Source: Strix aluco (lineage: Eukaryota; Chordata; Aves; Strigiformes; Strigidae). Taken from it: 64,000 nucleotides of DNA. The stretch is from positions 22,162,029 to 22,226,028 of the forward strand of contig NC_133933.1 of the NCBI RefSeq assembly GCF_031877795.1, read 5' to 3'. The notes beneath the pieces are model-generated. The model worked only from the letters and a program-made list of their open reading frames with translations. It was not told the origin of the DNA and made no database searches. This document shows positions 1-12,486 of the stretch, piece by piece (the stretch's first letter is position 1; every line of letters starts with the position of its first letter). The position numbers and the translations under genes were made by a program.

Positions 1-9
1 CGTTAACAG

Positions 10-98
10 GCCCCGCACTCAGGCAGATCAAGGAGGTGGATCATCTCATGAACCCTTCCCTTCTGAGTGATGACGACTTGAAGTACAGCAATGGAAGG
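10..98 (+). CDS. TOGARAM2: TOGARAM2 coding exon (first in window)
   Basis: The exon follows an acceptor-like ...GTTAACAG at 2-9 and ends before the donor GTAAGG at 99. It reads PALRQIKEVDHLMNPSLLSD and on to ...KYSNGR, leaving in phase 0. The left boundary is uncertain because it lies at the window edge; the open frame continues back to base 3. The sequence belongs to the low-complexity part before the first TOG domain. Confidence 0.72.
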
Positions 99-1054
99 GT
101 AAGGGCTAAGGACAGGGGTGAGCAGCCTTCCTCTTCAGTGACTGCTCAGTGCTTAGCACAAAATGTCACTGAAAATCAGTATCTTCCCCTCTTGGGGAGC
201 AGCTTCTCTTGGGAATACATTTGACAGCTACAGAGCAATTGCTTGAGTATTTTCACTGGTGCAGAAGTCACTGGTTGGGACATGGTGGTGAAGTTACATG
301 AGAAGTATTCTTTATGTACGAAGGCCAATTTAGAGCAGATCTGAACGGCAGAGCAAGTTACACATCAGTGAACATGTGCAAAGTGCATGCTCGGAAGCAC
401 CGAAGCAAAGATTATAATGTTGAGTGTAATAAGCAAGGCTGCAAACTAAAATGGAAGAGCTTGCTTTTTCTTGGTTACCTTCTTGCTGTATCTCACAGCT
501 CTCTCATTCTCATTTTTGTATTCATTAAGACCAATGTTTCTCCAACTTGTTTTCACATGACTCCGTTTTTGGACTCATGTTCTCAGAGAGCGTTTGAGTC
601 CGTGAGAAGCAGCTGCAATTACTGTCTGTGAGTGTTAAGAAACAGCAAATTACCTCTCACTGCTGGTTATTGCAGATGGTTTTTATTCCCCGGCCCTGGC
701 CTGTAGGAACTGAACTGCCTGTTCACTGGTAACGTGAGCTCTTCATATGTCTGGAAGCACTCCTCTGACGCTCTGGGTTCAAGCAGGGCTTCCTGACATA
801 GATTGAGAAACAGTACCTTGGACCAGTGGAAGGTTATGGCAATGAAGTGTTATACATCACTGGGTGTAACTGTATGCCAAGGTGAGGACAGGAGAAATTC
901 TTCTGAAACTATGGGGATGTATATGGAGCTGCATTAAAGACTATGACACTCTACCACCGTGTTCCTGATGAGGTGTTTTATATGGTTCGTGTATCAATCT
1001 TTATGCTCCATGATGTATTTTCATTGCAACTAGATCCATGTTACCTTGTCCAAG

Positions 1055-1193
1055 TCAGTTCAAAAGAAAATAGACGAGAAGCGAATGAGACAGATGGAGA
1101 TTTTGCGTAGAGAGAGGGAGAAAGAGAGAGAAAAGGAGAAGTCCTTGCAGCTTCCTACACAGAGTGTTGACCCTGGGGATACAGCCAAAGAAA
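1055..1193 (+). CDS. TOGARAM2: TOGARAM2 coding exon, charged helix
   Basis: The exon enters in phase 0 after ...GTCCAAG and leaves in phase 1 at the strong donor GTAAGT. It encodes a highly charged stretch (RMRQMEILRREREKEREKEK) likely to be a single long helix. An alternative acceptor four bases downstream (TCAG) would not match the phase of the preceding exon, so 1055 was preferred. It is part of the linker before the TOG domains. Confidence 0.75.
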
Positions 1194-1989
1194 GTAAGTG
1201 GTTACTATAGTTGTGGGCCTTTTTGTTCACTTGCTTGCTCTTTAAATAGTGTTGCAAATGTCTATGAAATCACACTGGAAGGCTGTTACAGTTGCATCTG
1301 AGTGAAAGTTAGAATAGGATTTATTTCCATTTTCCAAAGAAAAATACAGAGGCATGAAGCATCTTGCCCATGGCCCACACTGAGGCAGTCACAGAATATC
1401 ACCTTCCCCCCTTCTCCTGTCTTTCAGACTAGATAATTCTGTATTGCAAACTACATCGGGGCTTCAGACTCTCTGAGTCTAGCCTCCGGGAAAGGTGAAT
1501 GGGTGAGTCCAAAAGAATGCTTTTCAACCAAGGTGCACACCAAGGTGGAAGAAACAAATTAAACTATTTCTAATTAAACCACAAACGATCTTGATCACAT
1601 GATAGGACAGATTATGCTGCTCACACCACTCCCTGCTGAGGATCTCACGTTGCAGAGATGCGCTGGAGCCCTTAGGCAGTGCTTATGTCTTACCCCCATG
1701 AGCCAGCAGTGTTACTGACTTCATCACAGCTGATGGGCTCTGATTGGACTGCTGCATGTGCTACCATGAGTGCAGCAGCAGGGAACTTAAGAGTCAGCAC
1801 TCAGCCCAAGGGCATTGGACGAGGTTCCCTGCCCTTTTTCTTGCTATTATTTTGTATACTGGTGAGGAGTGCTGTGGTGGGAGCCCCAGAAATGTAACTT
1901 CCCTATCCAGCCTGTGAAACAGGAAAGCAAAAGAAAAGCAGTACTGAGTTTTCCTCATTTCTTAGGGAAAGCATCACTGCATTCGCTTT

Positions 1990-2214
1990 TAAACTAAACG
2001 AGGGTAGATTTAGACTAGATATTTTTACAATAAGGGTGATGAAACACCGGAACAGGTTGCCCAGAGAAGCTGTCGATGCCCCATCATTGGAGGCATTCAG
2101 TGTCACGTTGCATGGGGCTCTGAGCAACCTGATCTTGTTGCTCATTGCAGGGGGATTGGACTAGATGACCTCTAAGGATCCCTTCCAACCCACACGATTC
2201 CATCATTCTATGAT
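1990..2214 (+). mobile_element. CR1 LINE 3' end
   Basis: The sequence has the avian CR1 3' terminal order. It starts with TTTAGACTAGATATT, then GGTTGCCCAGAGAAG, then GGGGCTCTGAGCAACCTGAT. It ends with TTGGACTAGATGACCTCTAA, CCCTTCCAACCC and an ATTCTATGAT tail. The element is 5' truncated and lies in a TOGARAM2 intron in the sense direction. Confidence 0.92.
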
Positions 2215-2361
2215 CACTGTCCCACTTTAGTGTGCAACTGTTATGCTGGGAGTTGTTTGGGACAACAAAGGGATGTTTCCCCGCTCCAGCAAGAGTTCTA
2301 GCCCTTTCCCAGCCCATAGCTGTCACTCTCCACTTTACAAGGTCCTTTTCGGTCTCTGCAG

Positions 2362-2526
2362 GCTTTGGCCCACCGCCTGTCAATGGGACAGATTTCATGT
2401 CTCCCAGCACGAGCAATGCACACGGAGAGCGCGCTGGTACTGCCTTGAGGAAGCGGGTCAACGGGCCGCCACTTCCCAGCATCCCTGTCATCAGCCAGGG
2501 TGACAGCTTCCCGCGCAAATCCTCAG
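2362..2526 (+). CDS. TOGARAM2: TOGARAM2 coding exon, Ser/Pro-rich linker
   Basis: The acceptor is a pyrimidine tract ending CTCTGCAG; the donor is G|GTGAGG. It enters in phase 1 and leaves in phase 1. The translation (FGPPPVNGTDFMSPSTSNAH and on to ...SQGDSFPRKSSG) is a Ser/Pro-rich disordered linker. A CR1 3' end lies about 150 bp upstream in the intron. Confidence 0.85.
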
Positions 2527-4587
2527 GTGAGGACAAGGAGCACAAACTACCTCATTCTTTAACCACAGGTAGGATCTTAGGTCCAAAGACTGTTCTGAGG
2601 ATTGACAGCAAACCTGCTTTGGATCCATTCCAGCTTAGTGATACTGGAGCAGTTGGTGCTTACAGATCCGTTGGAAAGTTGAGCTGAATGAAGTAGTGGT
2701 AAAGCCTTAAGCTCTAGCTTTTGTCCATACCAAAATATAACACTGCTGCCGGGAGGCAGCTGTAACTGCAGGGCTGAGCTCCGGTGCAGCCTGGCAAGGT
2801 GCTCACTGTGCACATACATGTACCACTGTGATCAATTAGCCACTCACCATCTTGGCCCTCTGCCTGTGCTGCTGTCTGGCTCTCCAGCCAGCTTTTCTGC
2901 TGTCACAGCAAGGGTTGTCTCTGCATGGAAGTTAGTGACTTGGTACAATCCTGTTGTTGGACCTACAAGTGCCTAACGGCTTCTAGGCTCTCCCATCCTA
3001 CCGCCTGCCACGCAAGCTGGGAAGAAGCAGTGCCTCTTCTGTCCCCCCACCCAAATACGGTGGCTGTGTGTAGCAGACAACATACAGGAGAGGCTGTCCG
3101 GTCGTCCCAGGCTTCTTGCTACGTGCAGTAAATATACAGCAGATAGTGAGTCTGCAGTGATTCTTGTCTCTCCTTTGTGGGTAGCCTACCTTGTGTTATG
3201 ATCCTGAGTAGCATGAGTTAAGAAAAAGGGAGCTAGGAATGATACTTTGAATGTTCTTTTCTAGTGATGCTACTCTGCTTTTCAGAATTGACCAGAACTA
3301 TCCTGACGTGGCTCTCCATTCATATTGAATATAGTTGTGTATATCTACATACTTGTGCAGTGACATCACTGATGTCATTGACAGGGATATCGGTGACACC
3401 CAAATTAGGCCCCACCTGAATAGTTTTGATTTTACAGTTTCTCCATCCTCCGTACTTTGTAGAACATGCAAGGTAGCATAAAAACCCTACAGAGTCCATA
3501 GCAGTTCGTCTAGATTCTGTGCAATATTTATACTCAATACTTTTAGACAGCTCAGGTGTTTTCATTTACACTTTAGAAAATGAGCTTTTGAGTGCAAGAC
3601 ATGAAATTTTTGACCTGTGGTGCTTCTGATGACAAATAGGTTTCATAACAAATGCATTTGTCATCTGAATTTTCTTATACCTTGTATATTTATCATCAAG
3701 AGAATGTGTTTGCCAACAATTTGCATTTATATTTACATATTTTTATTCTCAGTTCACATTTGGAAGGCTTTTTTGTCACAACTATCTCGACTAGAAATTG
3801 CATTTTTCCACAAGAGAAAGCTTAGGCACTGCAGTTTGCAAACAAGTACATTTGATAACAAATAAATTTCACCTCAGCATCTTCGAAATACAGCTAGTGG
3901 GTACCTCTGAAATAGTAAATATTCATAACACTCAGAAAATAGCAAAATCCATAAACTACTACTTTCCCAACAGTATGCTAAAATGTACGTGCACTCAGCT
4001 GCCTTCTGTCTAGAATATTTGAAGTAAATGGAAACAGAGGCACTGTCAGATTTAGAGGGTCAGGTATCACTGTTGCCTGGTGGTTGCTCCTTGGGGTTTC
4101 GCCCGAGCCCAACAGGACTCAGTTGTTCAGGCTTGGTGCTCACTGGGGGCATCTGGAGATGCTTCCTCGGAAAGTTACAGCGAGTCTCTGTTCCCAGTGC
4201 TCCAGGTTACAGGGAGGTGATACAGGGAGGTATGTGCACATCTCAGGAGCTTACTCCCAGGGTAGCAAGTTTCACTGGGCAGCAGTGAGCTTGAGCTCTG
4301 TGGCACTATGAATCTGCAGGCTGTCTGTGGTACCTCTATGGACTTGGGAGCTGGCTCTGTGTGTGCAATTTTCAGGATTAAACAAGGAGCTGGTGCCCAG
4401 CTGGGGGTGACTGGGAGATGGTTGGGTGCTGGGGAAAGCAATGAGCCAGACAGCAGGGAAGTCTCTGAACCAATGCCAGTTTGCACCCGTTTGTAGTCTT
4501 GGCTGGGAGACTGGCTTGCGGTCTGCTCGGTGGCGGGGTGCCTTGCCTCGGGGTATGCGATGCTGATGTCTGACCCTCTCCTTACAG

Positions 4588-4711
4588 CAAACTCGCTGCT
4601 GGCCAATGATCTGGACTTCCTGGAGTGTGGGGACACCTGGGAAGCCAGACCCGTCCCTAAGCCACAGCAGGAGCTGCTCAAAGCACTCACAGGGCTCAGC
4701 AGCGACGATTG
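4588..4711 (+). CDS. TOGARAM2: TOGARAM2 coding exon, start of TOG domain
   Basis: The acceptor is CTCTCCTTACAG and the donor G|GTAAGA. It enters in phase 1 and leaves in phase 2. The end of the exon reads QQELLKALTGLSSDDW, the first helix of a TOG domain; the closing DW lines up with the SSDW motif at the same place in TOGARAM1. Confidence 0.92.
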
Positions 4712-6356
4712 GTAAGATAGACCCCTGTTCACTCTTTCTCCCTCTCAGTGTAAAGCTAAACTGGAAAGGTTTTTTCCTAGTGCCTCTGAGCCCAGATGTC
4801 CAAAGGGAACTGGTGAAACTACTCCAAAGCAGTCACAGTATGAAGGTGCGAGAGCAGCCTTTTACTTGCCTTGGTCCTAATAGCAGTGCTACAGCTGCAG
4901 CAGGTCCATGCTGTTTCCTGGCTTTGCCTTCTGGTCCACGTAACTGCAAACAAAATCTTCAGGGAAGAGGGAAAGTTGTGGAACAATGTGATTTGCTGGC
5001 TGAAGCCAGAAGCAGGACAGAAGTGGTCTTGAGTTTAGAGTCTTGGGGGCCTCAGGTCACTGGCCCAGGTGGGACCGAGTAAGGATTTATCTCTGCTCCT
5101 GTTGTTGGCAGCAGCAGCAGGAGATGGGGCTTGCCTGTGACCTCCTGCATGTGAGTCCCAGGAGTGCTTACAGGGAGTTCCTATTTCTGGGGGATGAACT
5201 TAGATGTGGTGCAGAGTTGCTCAGCCTGTCATTTCTTCTGAAGACCTCATGGCAGAAGACAAGGCAAAAGAAAAAACAATCCCTTCAGAATCTTGCACTT
5301 TAAGAATTCAACTTCTGCCTTCTCACTGCTTAATATGGGCCAAAGATGTTTTGTTGATAATCACAGTGTGTCCTGAAATCAGACGTAGACAGGAGGAGGC
5401 TCTACAAATTTCAGATAGTATTGGTTGTCTTTTTGATTTCTGGGTCAGCACACACTAGGGCTCCGTTCATACTGGGATAACCATGAACAATCTTCCATGG
5501 TTGCTTTGCTTTGCCCCTCTCCCCTTTCTCTTCCCTGTTCCTGTGTGGTGACCTGTGAGGTACAGAGAGCTGCTGCAGGTGTGGGGGGTCTGGGTTACAC
5601 TCAGGGACCCCGGTGGGGATGGGTTCCCAGTCCTTGCCTGCAGCCCTGGTGAACCAGTGGCTGCATCACGTGCCTTCATGCAGCTCAGGTCTTTCACAAA
5701 GGAAGTGCTGAAAGAGGTGGGTTTTTACGACTTTTAAATAACATGTTGCTGTTGTGGGTGTTATTTTAAGCAGGGAAAATCCAGCATTTTGGCTCTTGTT
5801 GCCCAGGTGTGCAATCTTTTAGGACATACTGCCTTTTTTTTGTGGGATGGGATGGGGTGGGGCAGGTGTGTGTGTACGGCGTGTGGACTAGATTGCAGAG
5901 TGCAGACTCATCTCTGGAGTGGCAGTGCAGACTCTCACTCCTGAACTGCCCTCTGGGGATGGCGGAGAGGGAAAATGCCCCAGTAACAGCCAGATGGGAC
6001 TGTATCTCAGGGACGGGGTACAGGGAGGGTGCAAGCAGCAGAAACACGGCGTAGTCTGCCAGCTTCTAGGAAGCAGCAACATCGGGACTTCATGTGCCAG
6101 GGATTTCAGAAAGGCTGTCTTGTTTAACGGTCACAAATTAACCCATCCCCTCTGAAAGCATCTATTTGCCTTTTGGATTTATGTGTGCTTCTGACTGCCA
6201 CAGCATCCTGTGGCAACGAGTTCCACGACTGAATTAAGTGCTGTATGAGAAGCACCTCCCTTTGTTTGTTTGAGCTGACACTCTGGTAATTTCAGAGGGT
6301 GCTGCCTCGTTCTTGGGTGGTGAGAAAAATCAATCTTTTTGGTAATTGCCTTTCAG

Positions 6357-6462
6357 GGAGCAGAAGGCAAAGGGACTCTTCAGCATCAGATGCCTGGCTG
6401 TCTGCCACTCAGAAGTCCTTCTTTCTAAGCTTCATGCTGTTTCCTTGGCAGTTACCAAAGAG
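6357..6462 (+). CDS. TOGARAM2: TOGARAM2 coding exon, TOG domain
   Basis: The acceptor is TTGCCTTTCAG and the donor GAG|GTAAGA. It enters in phase 2 and leaves in phase 0. The reading EQKAKGLFSIRCLAVCHSEV matches the first HEAT-like repeat of the TOGARAM TOG domain (the K..GL..IRCLA.. HSEVL pattern). This hydrophobic/charged repeat is typical of tubulin-binding TOG folds. Confidence 0.93.
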
Positions 6463-7188
6463 GTAAGAATGTTGTGTTCAGTTGCGTCCCTTGTACCTCG
6501 TACATGGGTTGTAGAGTAGATGTGTGCTTGTTCATCTACATGTGTGCTCAGTGTCTGCCTTCATTACTCATTTTTCTAATAGTTATGTCACCTATCTCTA
6601 TGATCTGTCTGTACATACAGCTATATCCACTGGACATCTGTCTCTCTCCTCTTTGAGCTATGCCATATACAAATGCAGAGTCTGAGACACTGATCAGGTG
6701 ATTTGCAACAGCCCAGGTCTCTGCCCAAGCTGTAATTAAACACGGCAGCTTTTGCCTCCCAGCTTCCTCCCACTGCCTCCTCCTCAGCATCCTGGGGGAT
6801 TGACTGCAGGTATTTATTTTCCAGTGTTTCCTGATATCTTCTCCTCCTTCCTTTCTGCGTGCTTTTTGGTAATTTGGCCTTCCCATTGATCTGTTGCGTC
6901 TGTGCACCAGTGGAATTTTGCGCTGTAGCCACTGGGTGCTTGGAGGGGCCTGGCTGTGGATCTGCAGGGCAGGCGCGCACAGCTTCACTATCTCAGCTCT
7001 CAGTTAATAGAGAGTTGTCAACCTGAGCTCCTTACTAACATCTGTGGCTGTATTTCCAACTTGACATGTGTCTGTGGCCTGAGCCAGCTGCCTTGTACTC
7101 TTACTACACGACTGCCAAATATATTAAGTTTTTCTTTCCTTGCAGAAGACAGTAAGACTTAGCTCATTTCCATGAAAATCAGTCCTTC

Positions 7189-7650
7189 TGTTATAAATGC
7201 AGAGGCAGAACCAGAAAATAGTTTTATAAATTTATTGAAATAAGAACAAGCAAAAAAAAGGCTTGGTGAGCCGGGGGGGGCTTTCCCGCTCCACACCGAC
7301 ACACACGAGGTGGAGCTGTGCCACCCCCCGCCCTTATAGTCTACCCTCATGCATATTCACAAAATGGGCGTAATTCTCCCCAAAAAGTTTCCACCTCCTG
7401 GCTGCGCAAGCGCAATAGAGTTTCTCGAACCTTCCGCAGTCCGCACACGCGCAGCAGAGCCTCTCGAACGTTCCCGGGTCTTTCTGGTGTTGCTGGGGGC
7501 TTGTGACAGGGGTCCCTCCAGTACTTTTCCACTTGCGCAACAGCCGTCCATAGGAGTCTGTGTTTACAGAAGAAGAACTCCGAACCATTTTAACAACAAA
7601 ACCACGGTAAATCCCCTTTAACTTATATACATTGCAAAGTACCTGCAGCA
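7189..7650 (-). mobile_element. LTR-like element (probable solo LTR, ends not resolved)
   Basis: Read on the minus strand, the segment has an LTR layout: a pair of imperfect ~29-bp direct repeats about 40 bp apart (7402-7430 and 7442-7469), a TATA-like CTATAAGG (7332-7339), a GC-rich stretch, and AATAAA (7231-7236) close to a CA end at 7189. The GC-rich block contrasts with the flanking intron. I could not find a matching target duplication or a clear start, so the right boundary is approximate. Small minus-strand ORFs here look incidental. Confidence 0.55.
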
Positions 7651-8714
7651 CACCTGCTCCTCACGTTAAAGTCACTGTATTTTATAACACGAATCACCAT
7701 CATATTCTTCACACTTGTATCCAATATTTAATGATGTGGGAGGCTCAGATGCCCCTTGTGTTATTTCTGTTTAGATATGCAGTACTCAGATTCTCCCACT
7801 CTGAGATCAGGGTTAGGAGAAGCAGCCCTTTCAGCTTAGCTCATCTGATTTTTATATTACTTTTATATTTCTGAGGAAATTTCCTCCTCTCTGTTCTACA
7901 CACTCATGTTCAGAGACATCTTTCAGCTTTCATTTCACCCCAGTCCCAGATTTTGCTTTCACATGCACTTTTAGCACTTGTGTTGTTCATCGTTATTAAC
8001 AGGCACAACTAAGTCTGGCAGAAAGAACCCCTGGTCTGTCCTTCAGAGTATCTTTCAAATGAAGCACATGACTGAGATGCTTCTTCCTTACCCTTGTGGG
8101 AGAGCCTTTTGGAAGCAGAGATCACTCCAGAACAGCACTGAATCATAGCTGTAATTTCATGTGGTCTCCAGGATCCTTGAGTGCCTTGAGTCCAACAGCT
8201 AGGGTTCTCCTGAGCAGATGGACTCAAGTCCCTGCTGTGAATCAGTCTGTAGGCTGGAGCCCGTATTCTCTGTTTCCTGGCTGAATGCTCAAACTGCCAG
8301 TGCTGCATTTTTGCACAAGGGGAAAGTAATACTTTTCCTCTATCTCGTCGTTATAAATTGTGCCTTTATAGTTTAAAAACAGCCCTTGCTTTAATTTGTT
8401 TGTTTGTTTTCAATAAAAGGGCTAAAATCAAAGCAGTGTACATTATGGGCTAAGTAGCACACTTTGTCCTAGGTGAAACTATTTTTTAGGCCTGCAGTCT
8501 CATTAAAATTGTATTTTAGAAGTGGTCCTGAGGCCAGAGAAGAAGTTGCTATCAGAGTAAGCGTGTTTCTGTGCTTGTGGTCTTCTGCGCTTACCATGCT
8601 CTTATGTTCCAGCTGTACACAGCAAGAAGTCTTGTTGCTTCCTGGGACCTTTGTCTAGGGGAACATATTTTCTTTACAAGGTGATTCTTACATTTCCCTT
8701 CATGACTTGCCCAG

Positions 8715-8950
8715 GTGAACAACCTCCGCTCGAAGGTGTCTCAATTTGCCATCAGCACTCTTGGAGAGCTCTTCAGGACCATGAAGAAGCACATGGACCA
8801 TGAGGTGGATGGGGTTGCTCAGGTCTTGCTCCAGAGGATGGGGGACTCCAGCAAGTTCATTCAGAAAGCAGCCGACCAATCCCTGGATATCATGGTGAAG
8901 AGTGTGACTGCTGCACGAGCAATGACTGCTCTCACGGCTAGTGGAGTCCA
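8715..8950 (+). CDS. TOGARAM2: TOGARAM2 coding exon, TOG domain core
   Basis: The acceptor is CTTGCCCAG. The donor CA|GTATGT lies inside the codon for Gln, so the exon leaves in phase 2. It encodes VNNLRSKVSQFAISTLGELF and continues through KKHMDHEVDGVAQVLLQRMG. This is the second and third HEAT-like repeats of the TOG domain, with the V.NLRS.VS motif shared with TOGARAM1. The open frame past 8950 is intronic read-through. Confidence 0.95.
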
Positions 8951-10176
8951 GTATGTTGTTCTTCTCTTAGTGATATCCTTCCCCTTAAATTGTGTGGGCA
9001 GAGGGAAGGGATAAGAGGCAGAAGGGGAAGGGATGGGAGGCAGAAGGGGAATGATGGGAGGGAAGGGTCCTTTCTCCTGCATCTTCTGTGAACTCAGCAC
9101 TTAGATTCTCTGATCAACCTTGCTCCTTCTTGACATCTACTTCTGTCCTACTACAGCCTATTTTTCCTCAGTCAACACTGCCTAGACGTGGTGAATGATG
9201 GGGAAGTGAAAGTCCCTGCAAAGGGCGGTGACATAGCCTGTGGCTTTGCGGGAAGAGGGGCAGTGGCAATTCCAGCAGTGAGCGCCCTTTGATATTTCAC
9301 AACGCTAACCACAGAGGCACTGGGAAAACCCATGCATCATCATTATGCAATTAACTTGAGAAATGAGGAGGCTAATTGCTGGGACACGGAGCAGATCAGG
9401 GAGAACCTGCTGGGTGCGGCACAGTTTGCACAGCAGGCGCAGCTCCTGATGAGAGGAGTCTGTCTGACTGTGGTGCCCTTAGAGCTCCACTTTCTATACA
9501 GATTCACGCTGCATGTTAGCCTTGAGATGGTGAGTCACTTTACAGGCGCCTTCACAGGCCGACTCCCATGGGACAGTTGAAGCAAATGCTGCTTTAAAAT
9601 ATTCGTGCTGTGCTTGATAGTTTCAGACACGCACCCTCTAGAAAGGACAACCTGGCTAAAATGACTGCTATCCTTTTGAAAAGGGTAGAACACTCAAATG
9701 TAGCTCTTGCCAAGCCTGAAAGAACAAACTGGCTGCATTGCTGGATATTCTGCAGCTTCATACCCCACAGGGTTTTCAGCCCCATTTTTTTTTTTTCAAG
9801 GGTCTTCAGATTTTGGAGATAAACAGGTGGAATAAGCTTCAATCCTGCTGCAGCTCTGTCTGTGTAGTGGGAGCCCTCTGACGAGTCAGCATGAATTATC
9901 TTTCATTTCCCTCTTTGTCAGAGTTAATTTTGGGAAAGAAATTGAGTATCAGATAGTCCAGGGAGATTGAATTCCTCCCTCTTCCTTGCAGGTAGTCCCT
10001 CTGTACAATGCCAATTTTGGTTTTATCTGAGGACAGGATCTTCTACAGGTGGCTAAAATTGCAGGGAGAACACACGGCTCCTTCCCCCAGCAATGAGGGG
10101 GAGCATGCTATGGCTGAGGCCTGTGCTTCTGGCCCTCCTATTTCCTCTGCTCCACTGTCTGGTCTCTTGTTTCCAG

Positions 10177-10335
10177 GCACTGCAACGTCTTGGTGCGGAG
10201 GTGTGCGGCCAAACACCTACTGACTGCGGTGGAGCGAATTGGAGCTGAGAAGCTCCTGTCGGGTGCACGTGACAGGACTGAGCTGCTGGTGTGCACAGTG
10301 GTGAGGTTTGCTCAGGACTGTCACCCGGACACAAG
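10177..10335 (+). CDS. TOGARAM2: TOGARAM2 coding exon, TOG domain
   Basis: The acceptor is CTTGTTTCCAG and the donor AG|GTGGTG, weaker than the rest but phase-compatible (in 2, out 2). It encodes HCNVLVRRCAAKHLLTAVER and ends RFAQDCHPDTR. The VRRC.A.HL pattern and the FAQD..(P/Q)(D/E)TR ending match the fourth HEAT-like repeat of the TOGARAM TOG domain. Confidence 0.92.
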
Positions 10336-11211
10336 GTGGTGATCTTCATTTCACCTCCTAAAATATGAAAACTGTTTGATATCTGTCAGGAAATGACTGT
10401 ACTGGATAAGATGAGGTTGTCCAGCAAGGAGGACCATTGCCAAATTCCTGTGACTCGAATGATTCTTTATGCAGATCAGCTGAGCTCAGATTACTCAGTC
10501 AAACAATTTTGCTTGGTCTTATGTGCACAATGCAAAGCTGAAGCGTTGGCTGATGTTCATCACTGAAGGACCCCAAGCATTTATTTCTGATAAGGTTAAG
10601 ACTGTCCTAGAAAAATTCCAGCTGTCTTTAACCAACGTATTCAGTCTTTCTACCCCCTTTCTGCAGATTTAGTTACCGATGATAGTCACAAATTGTTCTT
10701 GCCAATCATTGTATGATGTTGTCATCTTGTGGCTGAATGACCTCCAAATTTCTTCTTTAAGATAGGTGTAGTTTCATAGTAGCAAAACCAAACCAAAAAA
10801 CCTTATTTTGATTGTTAAATTCCCATTAATAGATGGCAAGAACACATGAGCAACCAGTTGCCTGTGTGCATACATGTAGTATAGAATAATAAATAGTAAG
10901 CATGAGGTGATTTGCCCTGGCTTTTCTGCCAGTTAAAGGAAGATAAATTACAATTTCAGAGTGAAATTGAACTTTCCTGTTGCCCTGTGTTCTCCTCTTT
11001 CCTCTTGTGGTCAGCTGGCAGCATTGTGCAGTGACTCCAAGTGAAGGCAAATAATCTCTCTTTGCTGAATAGGTAATAACCTTCTCATGAAGGTATTGCA
11101 CAATGATGAATTTAAAATACCAGCTTATTCTCTTAACACGTTTCCTTTGTTTATTTCCAAGGGAGAAAAGACAGTAATAGTCTGTATTCATTTCTCTCTT
11201 TCCTGTGTTAG

Positions 11212-11329
11212 GTCTTACGGTCGGAAGATGCTGACTGTATTGATGAGTCATAAAAATTTTGATACGTATTTGAAACAGTCCGTCCCCTCACGTGACTTGA
11301 TAGATGTTATGGCAAGACTTAAGCAGAAA
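11212..11329 (+). CDS. TOGARAM2: TOGARAM2 coding exon, end of first TOG domain
   Basis: The acceptor is CTTTCCTGTGTTAG and the donor AAA|GTAAGT. It enters in phase 2 and leaves in phase 0. The reading SYGRKMLTVLMSHKNFDTYL, then VPSRDLIDVMARLKQK, matches the YGRKML..LM.H.NF motif and the following (V)PS.DL helix that close this TOG domain in TOGARAM1. Confidence 0.94.
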
Positions 11330-12263
11330 GTAAGTGCTTGGCAGGAGAAATGTCTCCTTTATGTAAGTGCTGACATCGCTAATATGAGATTAAATGTACC
11401 TAATCTAAATATACCAATCTCACTCTTCTTCCACTGAATCATTTTGCTCCTGGGAATGAACTGTTGATCCTCAGCCTGTTTATCTGCAGACAGTGAAGGA
11501 AGTAGTATCATTAGAAATAAAGTGGGTGTATTTTGAATATCAGCCACAAACAGGAAAGGGAAGTAGGAGAAAATGGTTTTACCTTCAAGCATAAAAAAAC
11601 CAACACTACACCCTCCCCAAATGAAGCAAGGAAGTGAGAATAGTGCTTCTGATAAGCTAATAGAGTCTTAGCAACAAAGAAGTAGTAGTGCCAAGAAAAT
11701 TTCCAAATATACAAAAGATGCACAAGGCAATCAGAGTTAGTACATCTATTGTCTGTATTCTGGCAACACTGCCCTGCTGTCACGCACTGTGGAGCTGGAA
11801 GAAGCTTTGTGAATTCAGCATCCAGTGGAAAATCATCCCTTTTTTTTCCATTCCTCTCCATTTACATTTGAGAAAGGAATGTGTCTTTGTGCAGGAACAG
11901 GGAGAGTGAGTGAGAACCAAATCCACTTGCAACGCAATGGGCCACCCTCCAGACAGTCCAAAAGTTTCTCGCTATTCCCTTTCCGGAGGCTTGTTCCCCA
12001 CCAGTTCGCATTATTCCCATTTGTGCTCAAGACTCATGAATTCAGGATTTTACATGGCTGCCCATTATGGTAGCACCAAAGCCTTGGGTTATTGAAAACA
12101 AATAGTAGACATCACCGAATCTCTGACCTGTCTCCCTGTCTAAGTTACGAAGTGTTTTCCTAAGCCTTTCTTGGTAGCAGTGGTCCTGGTTATAACTTGT
12201 GTTTTAAACAAGTAATTTCTTATTTTATCTTCTATAAATTCATGGGTTTTTATATATATGTAG

Positions 12264-12367
12264 GGCGGAGAAGACCATAAATGTGACCTTCCATCTGTGA
12301 AGGCCCCCAGGAAGTCTAGGAAGAGCAGCTTGATGACGGCCCAGCAAAACCTGCCTTCTAATGAAAG
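12264..12367 (+). CDS. TOGARAM2: TOGARAM2 coding exon, basic linker between TOG domains
   Basis: The acceptor is TATATATGTAG, which is weak in pyrimidines; the donor is AG|GTACTG. It enters in phase 0 and leaves in phase 2. The peptide is a Lys/Arg/Ser-rich linker (KAPRKSRKSSLMTAQQ). Phase agreement with both neighbours is the main support. A solo LTR begins 120 bp downstream. Confidence 0.8.
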
Positions 12368-12486
12368 GTACTGAGCACTTGTGTTATATCTGACAAAGCA
12401 CATGACAAGCTTTACATGTCTCTTCCTCAGTAAAATCTGGTGGAGAGGAGCTGTGCCAGAGATTGCTTCCGTGCCCTACAAATCTT

